A stretch of DNA of 64,000 bases from Dyadobacter sp. Leaf189 (GCF_001424405.1 NZ_LMPS01000001.1:1113999-1177998), one strand, 5' to 3'; positions 1 to 8,738 are shown, numbered from the stretch's first letter. Program-made: numbers and translations. Notes: generated by a model not told the origin, from the sequence alone.

Positions 1-1029
1 GGGGGCTACCATCAGATTCCTAAGCTGCGGCTCTCCATGGACCGGATTCTGAAGGAAACGGTGGGCTTGCGGCCATTCCGGGCGTCGGGGCCGCGGCTCG
101 ATGTGGAGCAGCTGGGTAACAAAACGCTTGTACATAATTACGGACACGGAGGAAGCGGCTGGTCGCTGTCTTGGGGTACGGGCAATATTGCGCGGAATAA
201 TGTGCTTAAAACCGGCGAGAAGAAAATTGCGGTACTCGGTTGCGGAACAGTCGGCATTGCTACTGCCCGGCTTTTACAGGAAAGTGGCTGCGAGGTGACG
301 ATCTATGCCAAAGATGTTCCGCCGAATATTACAAGCAACCTCGCGACAGGTACCTGGTCGCCTGCATCGCGGGTTTGTGACAAGAAAGTAGCCAAACCTG
401 AATTTCAGGCAATCTGGGAAGAGGCGACGCGGTTTTCACACCGCCGCTTTCAGTTTCTGCTAGGAATGAACGATATCGCCTGCTGGGCTGAGGAATACAG
501 TGTTTTTAACCAGGCTCCTGTTTACGCGCCCGGCGCAGGCGGCGAAGATTTTGAAGTGGAAGGGTTGCTTCCGGAGCGGGTGCGGCTTACTTCCAAAGAG
601 CACCCGTTTAAAGCTGACTATGTGACACGCCGCTCCAATATCATGTTCAATATCCCCACTTACCTGCGTCACCAATTGCAGGATTTTACGATGTTTGGCG
701 GAAAAGTAAAAATTCACGAGATCAAGCGATTGGAAGATATTGACGCATTGCCGGAGAAGGTAGTTGTAAACTGCATGGGCCTCGGCGCCAAGCCCGTATT
801 CAATGATGAAGAACTTACGCCGGTTTCAGGCCAGCTTTCCTGTCTGATCCCGCAAAGTGATATCAATTACAAACTGTACACGCAGGGAGCTAATTTTATC
901 TCACGCAAAGACGGAATTTACATCGGGAGCAATGGCATTGTAGGTAACTGGGATACCACGCCAAGCAAGGAGCAAACCGAGAAAACGGTTGGTATTTTAA
1001 TGAAACTTATGGAGGATATGAAAGGCTAG
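1..1029 (+). CDS. FAD-dependent oxidoreductase, D-amino-acid-oxidase-like with permuted motifs (5' partial)
   Basis: The frame is open from the first base of the window, so the gene is cut at its 5' end; the Met codon at 37 is probably internal. The protein belongs to the DAO superfamily of flavin amine oxidases. The dinucleotide-binding motif GCGTVG lies about 68-73 residues after Met37, followed by the DAO-like stretches SNLATGTWSPAS and NCMGLGAK and a late RKDGIYIGSNG segment. The motif that normally ends DAO proteins (GLRPFR then VHNYGHGGSGW) comes before the Rossmann motif, at residues 10-42. I recall related bacterial proteins with this order, often Tat-exported, but cannot check that here. 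The substrate is unknown; an amino acid or another primary or secondary amine is the default guess. The stop is 4 bp from the convergent gene. Confidence 0.85.
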   Translation, partial: GGYHQIPKLRLSMDRILKETVGLRPFRASGPRLDVEQLGNKTLVHNYGHGGSGWSLSWGTGNIARNNVLKTGEKKIAVLGCGTVGIATARLLQESGCEVTIYAKDVPPNITSNLATGTWSPASRVCDKKVAKPEFQAIWEEATRFSHRRFQFLLGMNDIACWAEEYSVFNQAPVYAPGAGGEDFEVEGLLPERVRLTSKEHPFKADYVTRRSNIMFNIPTYLRHQLQDFTMFGGKVKIHEIKRLEDIDALPEKVVVNCMGLGAKPVFNDEELTPVSGQLSCLIPQSDINYKLYTQGANFISRKDGIYIGSNGIVGNWDTTPSKEQTEKTVGILMKLMEDMKG

Positions 1030-1033
1030 TGGC

Positions 1034-1216
1034 CTAATCCTCTTTCACGTGATATCTTCTTCTGATTTCGTTGATAAGAAACTTCTTGTGGGCAGTAAAA
1101 CTTTCCGGGTGCATTGTTTCAAATATGCTGCGCCACTCCTGAAAACGGGCATTGTCTGCCTTTTGGAATGTTTCCGGGTCTATCTTTTTTGACGTTAAGT
1201 ACTCTTCAAACTCCAT
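1034..1216 (-). CDS. conserved small hypothetical protein (60 aa)
   Basis: This is a 60-residue, highly charged protein beginning MEFEEYLTSKKID and ending in a basic stretch (INEIRRRYHVKED). It has no signal peptide or membrane segment and looks mostly helical. Short proteins with the same pattern (FEEYL, a central W, MHPxSF, a basic tail) are, as far as I recall, common in Cytophagales, which supports a real gene despite its size. It is convergent with the oxidoreductase, with only 4 bp between the stops. Its function is unknown. A cytoplasmic regulatory or binding role would be a guess. Confidence 0.7.
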   Translation of the reverse strand: MEFEEYLTSKKIDPETFQKADNARFQEWRSIFETMHPESFTAHKKFLINEIRRRYHVKED

Positions 1217-1299
1217 ATCTCAGATTTTTGACGCAATATATCGGTTTAAAAGTATTTGCAACTTATCATCACTACTTCCGTTATTCGTTGATATTTGGA

Positions 1300-1329
1300 T
1301 TTGCAAAGTTTCAGGCAGCAATACTTTTG
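1300..1329 (+). promoter_or_regulatory. Bacteroidota-type promoter of the threonine aldolase gene
   Basis: A TACTTTTG box at 1322-1329 matches the Bacteroidota -7 consensus TAnnTTTG. A TTTG at 1300-1303 sits 18 bp upstream, close to the usual 19-21 bp for the -33 element. The ATG at 1343 follows 13 bp after the -7 box, so the leader would be very short. Confidence 0.5.
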
Positions 1330-1342
1330 ATTTAATACTAAA

Positions 1343-2356
1343 ATGAAAATTGACTTACGCAGCGACACGGTCACCAAACCTACCCTGGGAATGCAGCAGG
1401 CCATGTGGGCCGCAGAGGTAGGGGATGATGTAATGGGCGATGATCCGACCGTGAATGCATTGCAGGAAAAGGCCGCGCAGCTTTTTGGAATGGAGGAAGC
1501 ATTGTTCTGCGCGTCGGGTACATTGACGAACCAGCTCGCTATCCGCGCGCATACACAGCCCGGAAGCGACGTGATTTGCGATAAATACTCTCACATTTAC
1601 CTTTATGAAGGTGGCGGGATCATGCTCAATGCGCTTTCCTCGGTGAAGCTGCTCGACGGCGACAGGGGCAGGCTAACGGCGAGCCAGGTAGCAGAAGCGA
1701 TCAGCCCGGAGCACGATATACACTCCACAGTAACCCGGCTTGTTTCTTTGGAAAATACGATGAACAAAGGAGGCGGCAGCTACTACGATTTTGAGGAGAT
1801 CCGTGCAATCAGGCAGGTTTGTGACACAAAAGGAATTCCATTGCACCTGGACGGCGCCCGTCTGTTTAATGCATTGGTAGAAACACGCGAAGAGCCCGCA
1901 AAATACGGTTCGGTTTTCGACAGTATCAGTATTTGTCTTTCCAAAGGGTTGGGCTGCCCGGTAGGTTCATTGCTGATAGGTACCAAGGAAGTAATCCAAA
2001 AAGCACGCCGTTTCCGGAAAGTAATGGGCGGCGGCTGGCGGCAGGCAGGTTTTCTGGCGGCGGCAGGGATTTACGCATTGGATCACCAGGTAGAAAGATT
2101 AAAGGAAGATCACCTGCGTGCCCGGGAGATTGGAGCCATTTTCGCTGCGAAGCCGGAAGTGGAAGAGGTATTTCCCGTGGATACAAACATCGTTATTATC
2201 AGGCTTGCGCCGGGGATATCAGAAGCTGAGTACGTACAGCAACTGGCGCAAAGAGATATTCTTGCTGTTACCTTCGGAAAAGGACTGGTGCGCTTTGTCA
2301 CGCACCTCGACTTTACTGATATGCATCTGGAAGAACTAAGAAAAAGAACAGCCTGA
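1343..2356 (+). CDS. ltaE: low-specificity L-threonine aldolase
   Basis: This PLP enzyme of the beta-eliminating lyase family cleaves L-threonine or L-allo-threonine to glycine and acetaldehyde. The 337 residues match the family length. Visible motifs are the N-terminal DLRSDTVTKPT, the ASGTLTNQ phosphate-binding loop (about 58-65), HLDGAR with the PLP-contacting Asp170 and Arg173, and the Schiff-base lysine Lys201 in SICLSKGLGCPVGSLL. It stands alone on the plus strand. A TAnnTTTG promoter lies just upstream and the gene runs convergently into DUF1398. It is a cytoplasmic enzyme of glycine/threonine metabolism. Confidence 0.95.
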   Translation: MKIDLRSDTVTKPTLGMQQAMWAAEVGDDVMGDDPTVNALQEKAAQLFGMEEALFCASGTLTNQLAIRAHTQPGSDVICDKYSHIYLYEGGGIMLNALSSVKLLDGDRGRLTASQVAEAISPEHDIHSTVTRLVSLENTMNKGGGSYYDFEEIRAIRQVCDTKGIPLHLDGARLFNALVETREEPAKYGSVFDSISICLSKGLGCPVGSLLIGTKEVIQKARRFRKVMGGGWRQAGFLAAAGIYALDHQVERLKEDHLRAREIGAIFAAKPEVEEVFPVDTNIVIIRLAPGISEAEYVQQLAQRDILAVTFGKGLVRFVTHLDFTDMHLEELRKRTA

Positions 2357-2374
2357 ACGATAACGTTGCAGGCT
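2350..2374 (-). terminator. hairpin at the ltaE/DUF1398 convergence
   Basis: AGCCTG (2350-2355) pairs with CAGGCT (2369-2374), and AACG (2356-2359) pairs with CGTT (2364-2367) with one bulged base. Read on the minus strand it is followed by a T-rich run (GTTCTTTTTCTT). It most likely ends the DUF1398 transcript and overlaps the ltaE stop. Confidence 0.45.
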
Positions 2375-2774
2375 ATACTTCCGGGATTGTTTCCTCGTAT
2401 TCATACTCTGAATTCGGTCCCTGATAAATCACTTTCATTCCCGTGAGGTCGGCTACGTAGGTATGTATGCCTGCGGCGCCTATCTCGCGTAGGAAAGTTG
2501 GATAATCCGTTTCACCTTCCTGTGAACGCCTGATCGCATTTTTCACCTCTTCCAGCTCGAAAGCTTCGGCACATTCAAATTCCGGGAGCTCGCCCGGGAT
2601 CATCAGTTTGTCCCCGTTCGTGGCCGTGTAAGTACGCTGGTAATTCCTCACTTTTACCTCGTAATTATCTACCCCGATCGCTTTCAGGTTCTTTACAAAA
2701 TAAGGATATGGCTGTCCAGCAGATCGTTGCTCTGCCGACCGGATCAGTTCTTCCGTTAATTCGATCATTTCCAT
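2373..2774 (-). CDS. DUF1398 family protein
   Basis: This 133-residue soluble protein fits the DUF1398 family, sometimes called phage envelope protein-like because of a weak old annotation. Typical features are the YPYFVKNLKAIGV segment, the acidic centre FECAEAFELEEVKNAIRRSQ, and the C-terminal FLREIGAAGIHTYVADLTGMKVIYQG. There is no signal peptide. The start could equally be the second Met at 2768. It is a single gene, separated by 79 bp from the upstream DUF421 gene on the same strand. Its biochemical role is not known. Confidence 0.8.
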   Translation of the reverse strand: MEMIELTEELIRSAEQRSAGQPYPYFVKNLKAIGVDNYEVKVRNYQRTYTATNGDKLMIPGELPEFECAEAFELEEVKNAIRRSQEGETDYPTFLREIGAAGIHTYVADLTGMKVIYQGPNSEYEYEETIPEV

Positions 2775-2853
2775 AGCTATGTGTTTTTTTAAATCCCCAA
2801 ACCCTTAAAATAGCTGTGCCAGGCCCGTATTCCCAAATGTACAGCAACAAAAT

Positions 2854-3546
2854 TCAGGCAATTCTCGCCGTGTTCAGCGAAGGTACCCACTCGTCACGGT
2901 TACAAACCCGACAAATATGTGCCCCCGACTTCAACACTTCGGTGTTGCCGCAGAATGAGCACGAATGATAACCGTCGCTTGAAATCGTTTTGCTTTTCTT
3001 GTAATACAAAGACGGCAGCAGCGGCAGTCCGTATTTCACTTCTTCATCCTTGTAAAAAAAGATACTTACCTCACCGGAAGGTTCCAGCAATGCAGTTCTT
3101 ACCTGACCAAGATGTTCAATGCTTTTTGACCGCAATTCAGAAAAAAACTCATCCTGCGCAAGTGTTTCCTTCGAAAATTCAGAAATGGAAAAGCGGCCTT
3201 CATTGATCAGGCAGACTGTTTTTCCTTCTACTATTTTCTCGAAAAACTTGCTCTTTCCCGTAAGCCAGGTTACCAGCCTGTAAAGCATGATAATCGTAGC
3301 AAACACCACCAATGCCGGTATAATACCTACATCTTCATAAAACATCGGATCACCTGCTGCGGAGCCCAATGCGATGATAATGACCGTCTCAAAAATGGAA
3401 AGTTGCCTGACTCCCCGTTTGCCTGTGATTCGCAGGGCAACAAGAAGGAAGACAAACATGATGGTCGATCGCAGGAGTACTTCCAGCAGAAAAATGGGAG
3501 GGAGTTCGTTGAACAAAACCCGGTCCCATTCCAGAATTTCAGTCAT
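2854..3546 (-). CDS. DUF421 (YetF-like) membrane protein with C-terminal zinc ribbon
   Basis: The protein has three hydrophobic N-terminal segments (about 18-38, 52-66 and 75-95) and then the cytoplasmic DUF421 domain, with ITGKRGVRQLSIFE and the LINEGRF and SELRSKSIEHLGQVRTALLE blocks typical of the YetF/YrbG-like family. Two CxxC pairs (Cys196/199 and Cys212/215) near the C-terminus form a probable zinc ribbon; related Bacteroidota members often carry one. The protein should sit in the inner membrane. Spore or stress roles are known for Bacillus homologues, but none can be assigned here. Confidence 0.85.
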   Translation of the reverse strand: MTEILEWDRVLFNELPPIFLLEVLLRSTIMFVFLLVALRITGKRGVRQLSIFETVIIIALGSAAGDPMFYEDVGIIPALVVFATIIMLYRLVTWLTGKSKFFEKIVEGKTVCLINEGRFSISEFSKETLAQDEFFSELRSKSIEHLGQVRTALLEPSGEVSIFFYKDEEVKYGLPLLPSLYYKKSKTISSDGYHSCSFCGNTEVLKSGAHICRVCNRDEWVPSLNTARIA

Positions 3547-3582
3547 TTAGCAGCAGATTTAGTAGAAAGGTTTAAGCAAATG

Positions 3583-3625
3583 AAAAGATGTTACTTTACA
3601 CCTTTCGGGTAATGTAACATCTTTT
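3583..3625 (-). terminator. rho-independent terminator-like hairpin
   Basis: A perfect 12-bp stem (3583-3594 with 3614-3625, arm AAAAGATGTTAC) encloses a 19-nt loop. It lies downstream of the minus-strand gene ending at 3666 and before the DUF421 start, so it should end that transcript. The A/T ends of the arms make it work in either direction. Confidence 0.65.
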
Positions 3626-3665
3626 TGCACTTGTTTAGTCGAGATATAGTGTGATTGACGCATTT

Positions 3666-4076
3666 TTAATGCGCTATATCTTCATCGTCGTGGTGTACGA
3701 TCAGAGAACTTCTTGTATCAAGTTTCTTGATCATCTCATTTGTCATGCTATCGGCATAAACCCCATAGCTGCTGATCAATGTACCTTTCAGACCATCTTT
3801 CGACTCAATCGCATAGAGGATCGACATATCGCCCGGGTCGGTCATCCCTTCGAATCGGTATACCTGAACAATGTCAAAATCTTCCGGCGAGAGGTTCAGG
3901 CAGATACCGTCTTCCTTGTGCACTTCCAATGCGTGTGCAGTCAGGTTGAAATCGTAGGTAAACCCGTCCTCTTTCAGATCTTCAAGTGTTTCGAGCAGGG
4001 TATCCGGCTCCGACATGTTTTTATTGGAAGGATTTTCCTTTTTGGTTTGATCCTTATCAGTTCCTTGCAAGTCCAT
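3666..4076 (-). CDS. conserved hypothetical protein, often mislabelled phosphoribosylpyrophosphate synthetase
   Basis: This 136-residue acidic protein starts with a lysine-rich, low-complexity segment. Its conserved core runs from LLETLEDLKEDGFTYDFN through VYRFEGMTDPGDMSILYAIES to GTLISSYGVYADSMTNEMIKKL. Proteins with this core are widespread in Bacteroidota, and I recall many carrying a PRPP synthetase label. There is no PRPP-binding loop and the protein is far too short, so that name is not supported. It has no signal peptide and the function is unknown. It is a monocistronic gene with a terminator about 40 bp downstream. The true start could be the inner Met at MSEPDT. Confidence 0.8.
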   Translation of the reverse strand: MDLQGTDKDQTKKENPSNKNMSEPDTLLETLEDLKEDGFTYDFNLTAHALEVHKEDGICLNLSPEDFDIVQVYRFEGMTDPGDMSILYAIESKDGLKGTLISSYGVYADSMTNEMIKKLDTRSSLIVHHDDEDIAH

Positions 4077-4448
4077 ATCTAATTTGTTTAAGGTTATAAT
4101 CAGGATATCATATCTTCCGATATGTATGTATATAAGCCTCGTTGTGATCGGAGGCAGTTTGTTGTGCTAGTTTAAAAAACGCTACGCTGTTTGAAGGGTG
4201 AACAGAAAAAAGCATGCCTTTCAGCTACAATGTCACCAGGCAGTTATTAAGAAACTACTGTAATCTGTTCAGCGCATTTGAAATGTGCATTTTAAAACCG
4301 CTGAATGCTGCGTTTCTGCTGTTTTGGAATTCGATATGTGCAGTAATTTCTTGCAAATATTTTAGAAATCATGCGAACATTTTGAGGTGCTTTGACCTCA
4401 GTTTGTCTTAAAATGTAGAAAGAAAAATGCCCTGAGAGAGGCAGGAAC
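4077..4448. other. intergenic region without a convincing gene
   Basis: This 372-bp AT-rich spacer separates two minus-strand genes. It should hold the promoter of the gene starting at 4076. A 6-bp hairpin with arms TGAGGT/ACCTCA lies at 4382-4399. A short GC stem followed by a T run on the minus strand near 4426-4443 may end the DUF4249 transcript. A 65-codon plus-strand frame at 4214-4411 has no recognisable protein features and is not called. Confidence 0.5.
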
Positions 4449-5393
4449 TTACTTTGGCCGGTAAATCAGCTGTCCGGTGTGGTAAGCGGCAAAGCATCCG
4501 AGTCCGCCCTCAATATTGGTGAACACCAGTGAAGGTTCTACGAAGGGATTATCAGCGTTGCGTGCATTGTCCAGAGACTTGTGATACCTGAAATAATTCT
4601 CATCCGTATTTAACACCTCCATAGTCATGGAAATGATCTTGGCTTTTGGATAAACCGTAAAATACGATCCGTCACTTGTGCCGAAACCTGTGGGGCCGGG
4701 CAGCCTCAATGTACCTGTTGGCGAGGTGAAAACCGTTCCGTCCAGATTGACGTCGCTTTGAAAATTGTCGCGGCCGATGGTTTCTTCCCAGTTCACATTG
4801 AAACGGTTCCGCACGCGGCGCTCACTGTATTTACCACCTCCAAGACCGTCGGGAATGCTGTATTCGAGGTCAACAAATGCCCGTACGCGATAGTAATTTC
4901 GCTCACCCGGGATGTCAGTCCACTTCATTTTCAAACGAAGTGTCGTATCTGAAAAGCTGGTATATGCAGTGTCCAGTTCGAAAGTCATTGGCACCACCGC
5001 TTTTGCCGGTACAGAGCAGGTTGAGGTCACTGTCCGGCCTCCCTGAGATACGGTGATCTTGTAGGTCCGGCCGGCTACGACAGGAAACCGGGCTTTGTCC
5101 GTCACGTACAAATCGTTGGTTGAGTCAAATGGAACCGTTACCTCGCGCGTCTCGTCGGAAAGTTTTACTACTGCATTTCGGATAATTCCCTCGGTTGTAT
5201 TAGGCTCTCCGAACAAGGGACGCGATTGTGTGACTGCTACAATAATGCGTGGATTTTCGGGAGACAGGAAAGCCTGAACCGTCAGTCGCGATTCGGTTTT
5301 TGGCAAATCAGCATCGTCGATCTCCGTCACCAGCGACTCGCAGGCCGACAGGCTGATCCATAAAATGAATGCGATTACAATGTTGATTTTCAT
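4449..5393 (-). CDS. DUF4249 family lipoprotein, partner of the TonB receptor
   Basis: The N-terminus is a lipoprotein signal with lipobox LSAC (Cys18). The rest is a beta-rich secreted protein with the DUF4249 pattern: LTVQAFLSPENPRIIVAVTQSRPLFG near the start and a C-terminal FTNIEGGLGCFAAYHTGQ. Members of this family are encoded right after a CarboxypepD_reg-like TonB-dependent receptor, and here the receptor stop is 2 bp upstream, so the two are co-transcribed and probably translationally coupled. By analogy it is an outer-membrane accessory lipoprotein for substrate capture. The substrate is unknown. Confidence 0.9.
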   Translation of the reverse strand: MKINIVIAFILWISLSACESLVTEIDDADLPKTESRLTVQAFLSPENPRIIVAVTQSRPLFGEPNTTEGIIRNAVVKLSDETREVTVPFDSTNDLYVTDKARFPVVAGRTYKITVSQGGRTVTSTCSVPAKAVVPMTFELDTAYTSFSDTTLRLKMKWTDIPGERNYYRVRAFVDLEYSIPDGLGGGKYSERRVRNRFNVNWEETIGRDNFQSDVNLDGTVFTSPTGTLRLPGPTGFGTSDGSYFTVYPKAKIISMTMEVLNTDENYFRYHKSLDNARNADNPFVEPSLVFTNIEGGLGCFAAYHTGQLIYRPK

Positions 5394-5394
5394 A

Positions 5395-7797
5395 TCAAAA
5401 CTTGAAATTGTAGCTGAATGAGGGAAGGATAGGGAATAGTGAATAGCGTTTCAACGTTTTCCTGCTTCTGACTGACGAGCCTTCGGTCACGTTTTCACTA
5501 TCGATATTATAGAAGAATGGATTGCGCCTGTTATAAACATTGTAAATGCCGAACTCCCAGGTCCGCTCGTGCCTTTTCTTCTTTTTGTGAAACTGGATAG
5601 CCACGTCGCCTCTGTGGAAAGGCTCTGCACGAAAGCTGTTTTTCTGGCCGTATTCATTCACTTCCCTGCCGCCCCAGTCGATAACTGTTTGCCCTTCCGG
5701 AGTAACACGCGGCACAAAATTGTCTCTGAGGCCGGTGTAAGTCGAGATTGGGAGGGTCAATGCATTTCCGGTTCCGTAAACCCAGGTTGCACTCAGGGTA
5801 ATGCGCTTGCTTAGCTCATAAATGCCCACAACCGACAAATCATGCCGCCTGTCGTAACGCGGAAAGAAGGTCCGGCCAAAGTTCAGCTCGGGAAATTTCC
5901 AGTAAGTCCAGGACAAAGTGTAGCCGATCCATCCTGAAAAGCGCCCAGTTTTCTTCTGGATCAAAAATTCGGCACCATAAGACCAGCCTTTACCGGCAGT
6001 AACATTTTCTTCCCAGCTCAGTTCATTTGCATTTTCTCCATTAAAACTTAAAAAAGACGATCCTTCCTTGTAGTTTAAAATGTTGTCCATTGCTTTGTAA
6101 TAACCTTCCAATGTCAATGTAATGGCAGGTTTTTCGAGGTCTTTGGCAAAACCGACTGCTACCTGTCTGGACTGCTGAGGAGCAATGCGATCGGTGGTAG
6201 GTACCCAGAGGTCGGTTGGAAGTCCGAGGCCGGTATTGGAGAGCAAATGCACATACTGGTTCATTTGTGCATAGGAAGCTTTAAACGAGAAATCTTTCGC
6301 CAGCCTTAATGCAGCTGAAAACCGTGGCTCCGGCCTGATATAGTTTTTGGTTTCGGTCTGAAATGAGCTTAACCTGAACCCTGCATTTATTTTGAATGCT
6401 TCAAGCGCCTGCCAGGTGTCTTCAATGTATAACCCGGCTTCAAGCGAGTTGACGGGCCTGACCGATCTTTCAATGGAGTTATCGATGAATGAACCCTCGA
6501 TTGCAAGCGCCGAAGGTACAAACCGGTGGAAAGTCGCAAGTCCTCCGAATTTGACTGCATGTTTGGTCGATGGGTAAAAGTCGAAATCGATCTTGCCTCC
6601 AAAATCACGTATTTTCGAGTTATAATCGAGGCTGAATTCATCGGTATCATTTGCATTGATTTCTTTGGTGTAACTCGAAACTCCAAAGTCGAAATTGCTG
6701 TAAATCAGTGAAGTGTTGACAAAAAGCTTCTGATTCAATACGTGGTTCCAGCGCATGGTTGCGGTTGCATTCCCCCAGGCCAGGCCTGCGCGGGTTTCCG
6801 AGTCAGAGCTTTTTTCATTAGCATGAAACTTGTCTCTCCCAAAATACCCGCTCACGTAAAGCTTGTCCTTTGAGCCAAGATCATAGTTCATTTTTGCATT
6901 CAGATCATAAAAATAATAGCCGGGCTTCACCTGACTATCTGATCCCTGCTGCGACTGGGCGATAAATGGCGCGGCCAGAATATCAATGTAAGTACGCCGT
7001 CCCGAGATCAGAAAAGAGGATTTACCTTTTGAGATAGGCCCTTCCAATGTAAGTCGGGAGGAAATTAACCCGATACCACCTTCACCGTGCAATTTTTCTT
7101 TGCTGCCTTCTTTCATATTCATTTCCAGAACCGAGGAAAGCCGGCCACCATAACGCGCAGGAAAACCACCTTTTGTGAGCTCCACACTTTTCAGCGCGTC
7201 GCTGTTGAAAATGGAAAAGAAGCCGAAAAGGTGGTTTGCATTATATACCACTGCATCATCGAGAATGATCAGGTTCTGGTCCGGTCCGCCGCCGCGTACA
7301 TACAATCCGGTTTGTCCCTCGGTCCCTTTCTGTACACCCGGCATAAGCTGCAAGACGCGGAGTACATCCTTTTCACCAAAAAATGCGGGTATCTTTTTAA
7401 GCTGCTGGATCGGAATCTCGACCTTGCTCATTTGCACATCGCGGCTTACATAATCTTCCTGTTTTCTCGCAGAAACCACTACTTCTTCGAGCTGGGTAAT
7501 GGTTGCGAGAAAGATATTCAGCTCTGCATCCCGAAGTAAGCTCATGGGGCGGGTTACTTTTTCATATCCGACAAAGGAGAATGAAATGCGGGCAGAGTCG
7601 GTTCGGGGAAGGGTGAGCGAGTAAAATCCGTAGGTGTTGGTGACGCTCCCGTAAGGTGAATTTTCAATGTACACATTCACGCCCGGCAATTGCTCCTGGC
7701 TCCCGCTTTCCTTCACGAAGCCGCTGATGGTAATCCGGTCCTGCGCCAGCGCAGCAATTGTTACAAGAAAAAGGAGAGGAGTAAACAAAAATCGCAT
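5395..7797 (-). CDS. TonB-dependent receptor with carboxypeptidase-regulatory-like N-domain
   Basis: This is an outer-membrane active-transport channel. I placed the start at the Met (7797) that begins a clean signal peptide, MRFLFTPLLFLVTIAALAQ; the longer frame would put a charged 29-residue stretch in front of it. An Ig-like carboxypeptidase-regulatory domain follows (ITISGFVKESGSQEQLPGVNVY). Next come a TonB box region (LEEVVVSARKQEDYV), the plug with GLYVRGGGPDQNLIILDDAVVYN, and a long beta-barrel ending in an aromatic residue (SYNFKF). It is not of the SusC type. It forms a two-gene operon with the DUF4249 lipoprotein. Nothing in the sequence gives the ligand. Confidence 0.93.
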   Translation of the reverse strand: MRFLFTPLLFLVTIAALAQDRITISGFVKESGSQEQLPGVNVYIENSPYGSVTNTYGFYSLTLPRTDSARISFSFVGYEKVTRPMSLLRDAELNIFLATITQLEEVVVSARKQEDYVSRDVQMSKVEIPIQQLKKIPAFFGEKDVLRVLQLMPGVQKGTEGQTGLYVRGGGPDQNLIILDDAVVYNANHLFGFFSIFNSDALKSVELTKGGFPARYGGRLSSVLEMNMKEGSKEKLHGEGGIGLISSRLTLEGPISKGKSSFLISGRRTYIDILAAPFIAQSQQGSDSQVKPGYYFYDLNAKMNYDLGSKDKLYVSGYFGRDKFHANEKSSDSETRAGLAWGNATATMRWNHVLNQKLFVNTSLIYSNFDFGVSSYTKEINANDTDEFSLDYNSKIRDFGGKIDFDFYPSTKHAVKFGGLATFHRFVPSALAIEGSFIDNSIERSVRPVNSLEAGLYIEDTWQALEAFKINAGFRLSSFQTETKNYIRPEPRFSAALRLAKDFSFKASYAQMNQYVHLLSNTGLGLPTDLWVPTTDRIAPQQSRQVAVGFAKDLEKPAITLTLEGYYKAMDNILNYKEGSSFLSFNGENANELSWEENVTAGKGWSYGAEFLIQKKTGRFSGWIGYTLSWTYWKFPELNFGRTFFPRYDRRHDLSVVGIYELSKRITLSATWVYGTGNALTLPISTYTGLRDNFVPRVTPEGQTVIDWGGREVNEYGQKNSFRAEPFHRGDVAIQFHKKKKRHERTWEFGIYNVYNRRNPFFYNIDSENVTEGSSVRSRKTLKRYSLFPILPSFSYNFKF

Positions 7798-7886
7798 AGT
7801 GCGGGAGCTGGTTCGCTTTTGTAACGACCCGATAATATTTATAGTATGATCCGTTTTTCGCGCATTACCAACTCCGGGGGGCATTC

Positions 7887-8657
7887 TTAATGCATGCTTA
7901 TTGTATTGTCATCCATGTTGTTGCGGAGCATCAACCCGGAAGATACGCTTGCGAGAACGAGTTTGAGATTCGGGTCAAGCTCTTTTTTAAACCACACTTT
8001 CCCATTGTTAATCGTGGATACGGCCGCTACTACTTTTCCATCCCATGTAAATTGATAGCCGTATACGTCATTTTGGGTCAAAAATGAAGTGGAGCCTTCC
8101 AGCTCGCGAATGCCTTCAATTTCTATTTTAATGTGGTTGGAGCGGACAAAACCGACAGTGCTGTTCTTGCTTAAACTCCGGCTTGCTCCGTCTACGTTAT
8201 GAACCAGAAAGTCCCACGATTCACTGGATTCTGCAATTTTGACCGTACCTGCAAAGTAGTTTTTGTATTTGAGAGAAATAGAGAAGTAATCCTCTAAAGG
8301 CGCATATTCGCTTTCCTTAAACCGGCTCACAAGCGCCACATCAGCAGTAGTCCCATTTAAGCCAAATTGCTGAAAGCTGATCTTTTCGCGCGCTCCGTTG
8401 AACTTAACGATAAATGGAAGCGAATAGCTGAATGTCCACCCACGCTTGACTTTGCTGGTTTTGTAATCTCCAAATGACAGTACCTGGCCAATTTGAAATC
8501 CCTGACGACCTTTTACCTGGTAAGTTTCGGTATCCGTTTTAAGTTGATTATTAACTGCAACTTCGGCAGTCCGGCAGGAAAAAATGAGAAGAGAAAATGC
8601 GGCCGTAAAAAGAAGGCCTTTCACAATGTGTAAAGAGGATTTGAATCGCTGGTTCAT
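7887..8657 (-). CDS. hypothetical lipoprotein
   Basis: I start this gene at the Met at 8657, which gives a signal peptide with lipobox IFSC (Cys28 of the shorter form); the longer frame adds 11 residues with no purpose. The mature part of about 230 residues is beta-rich, with alternating hydrophobic residues (GYQFTWDGKVVAAVSTINNGKVWFKKEL), and contains no motif I recognise. It lies 89 bp upstream of the TonB receptor on the same strand and could be part of that transcript. The function is unknown. Confidence 0.75.
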   Translation of the reverse strand: MNQRFKSSLHIVKGLLFTAAFSLLIFSCRTAEVAVNNQLKTDTETYQVKGRQGFQIGQVLSFGDYKTSKVKRGWTFSYSLPFIVKFNGAREKISFQQFGLNGTTADVALVSRFKESEYAPLEDYFSISLKYKNYFAGTVKIAESSESWDFLVHNVDGASRSLSKNSTVGFVRSNHIKIEIEGIRELEGSTSFLTQNDVYGYQFTWDGKVVAAVSTINNGKVWFKKELDPNLKLVLASVSSGLMLRNNMDDNTISMH

Positions 8658-8738
8658 GGAAATAAATAGAGTTTTTATTTCCAGAAACAAGAAAGGATAC
8701 GAAAGTTGCAGGCGAAAGATAAATTTTGTGTAAACGGC

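Noticed and set aside
3666..4076. Phosphoribosylpyrophosphate synthetase as the name of this gene product.
   Set aside because: The protein is 136 residues, has no PRPP-binding loop or catalytic motif, and the name seems to be an inherited annotation error.
3651..4082. A 143-codon plus-strand frame opposite the conserved hypothetical gene.
   Set aside because: It mirrors the codons of the minus-strand gene almost end to end and reads as a mixed, domain-free sequence. The minus-strand protein has a recognised conserved core.
4214..4411. A 65-codon plus-strand frame in the largest empty spacer of the first 10 kb.
   Set aside because: It has no signal peptide, domain or promoter, and its composition is like the surrounding noncoding DNA.
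7087..7539. A 150-codon plus-strand frame inside the TonB receptor gene.
   Set aside because: It is antisense to conserved plug-domain sequence and has no protein-like features.
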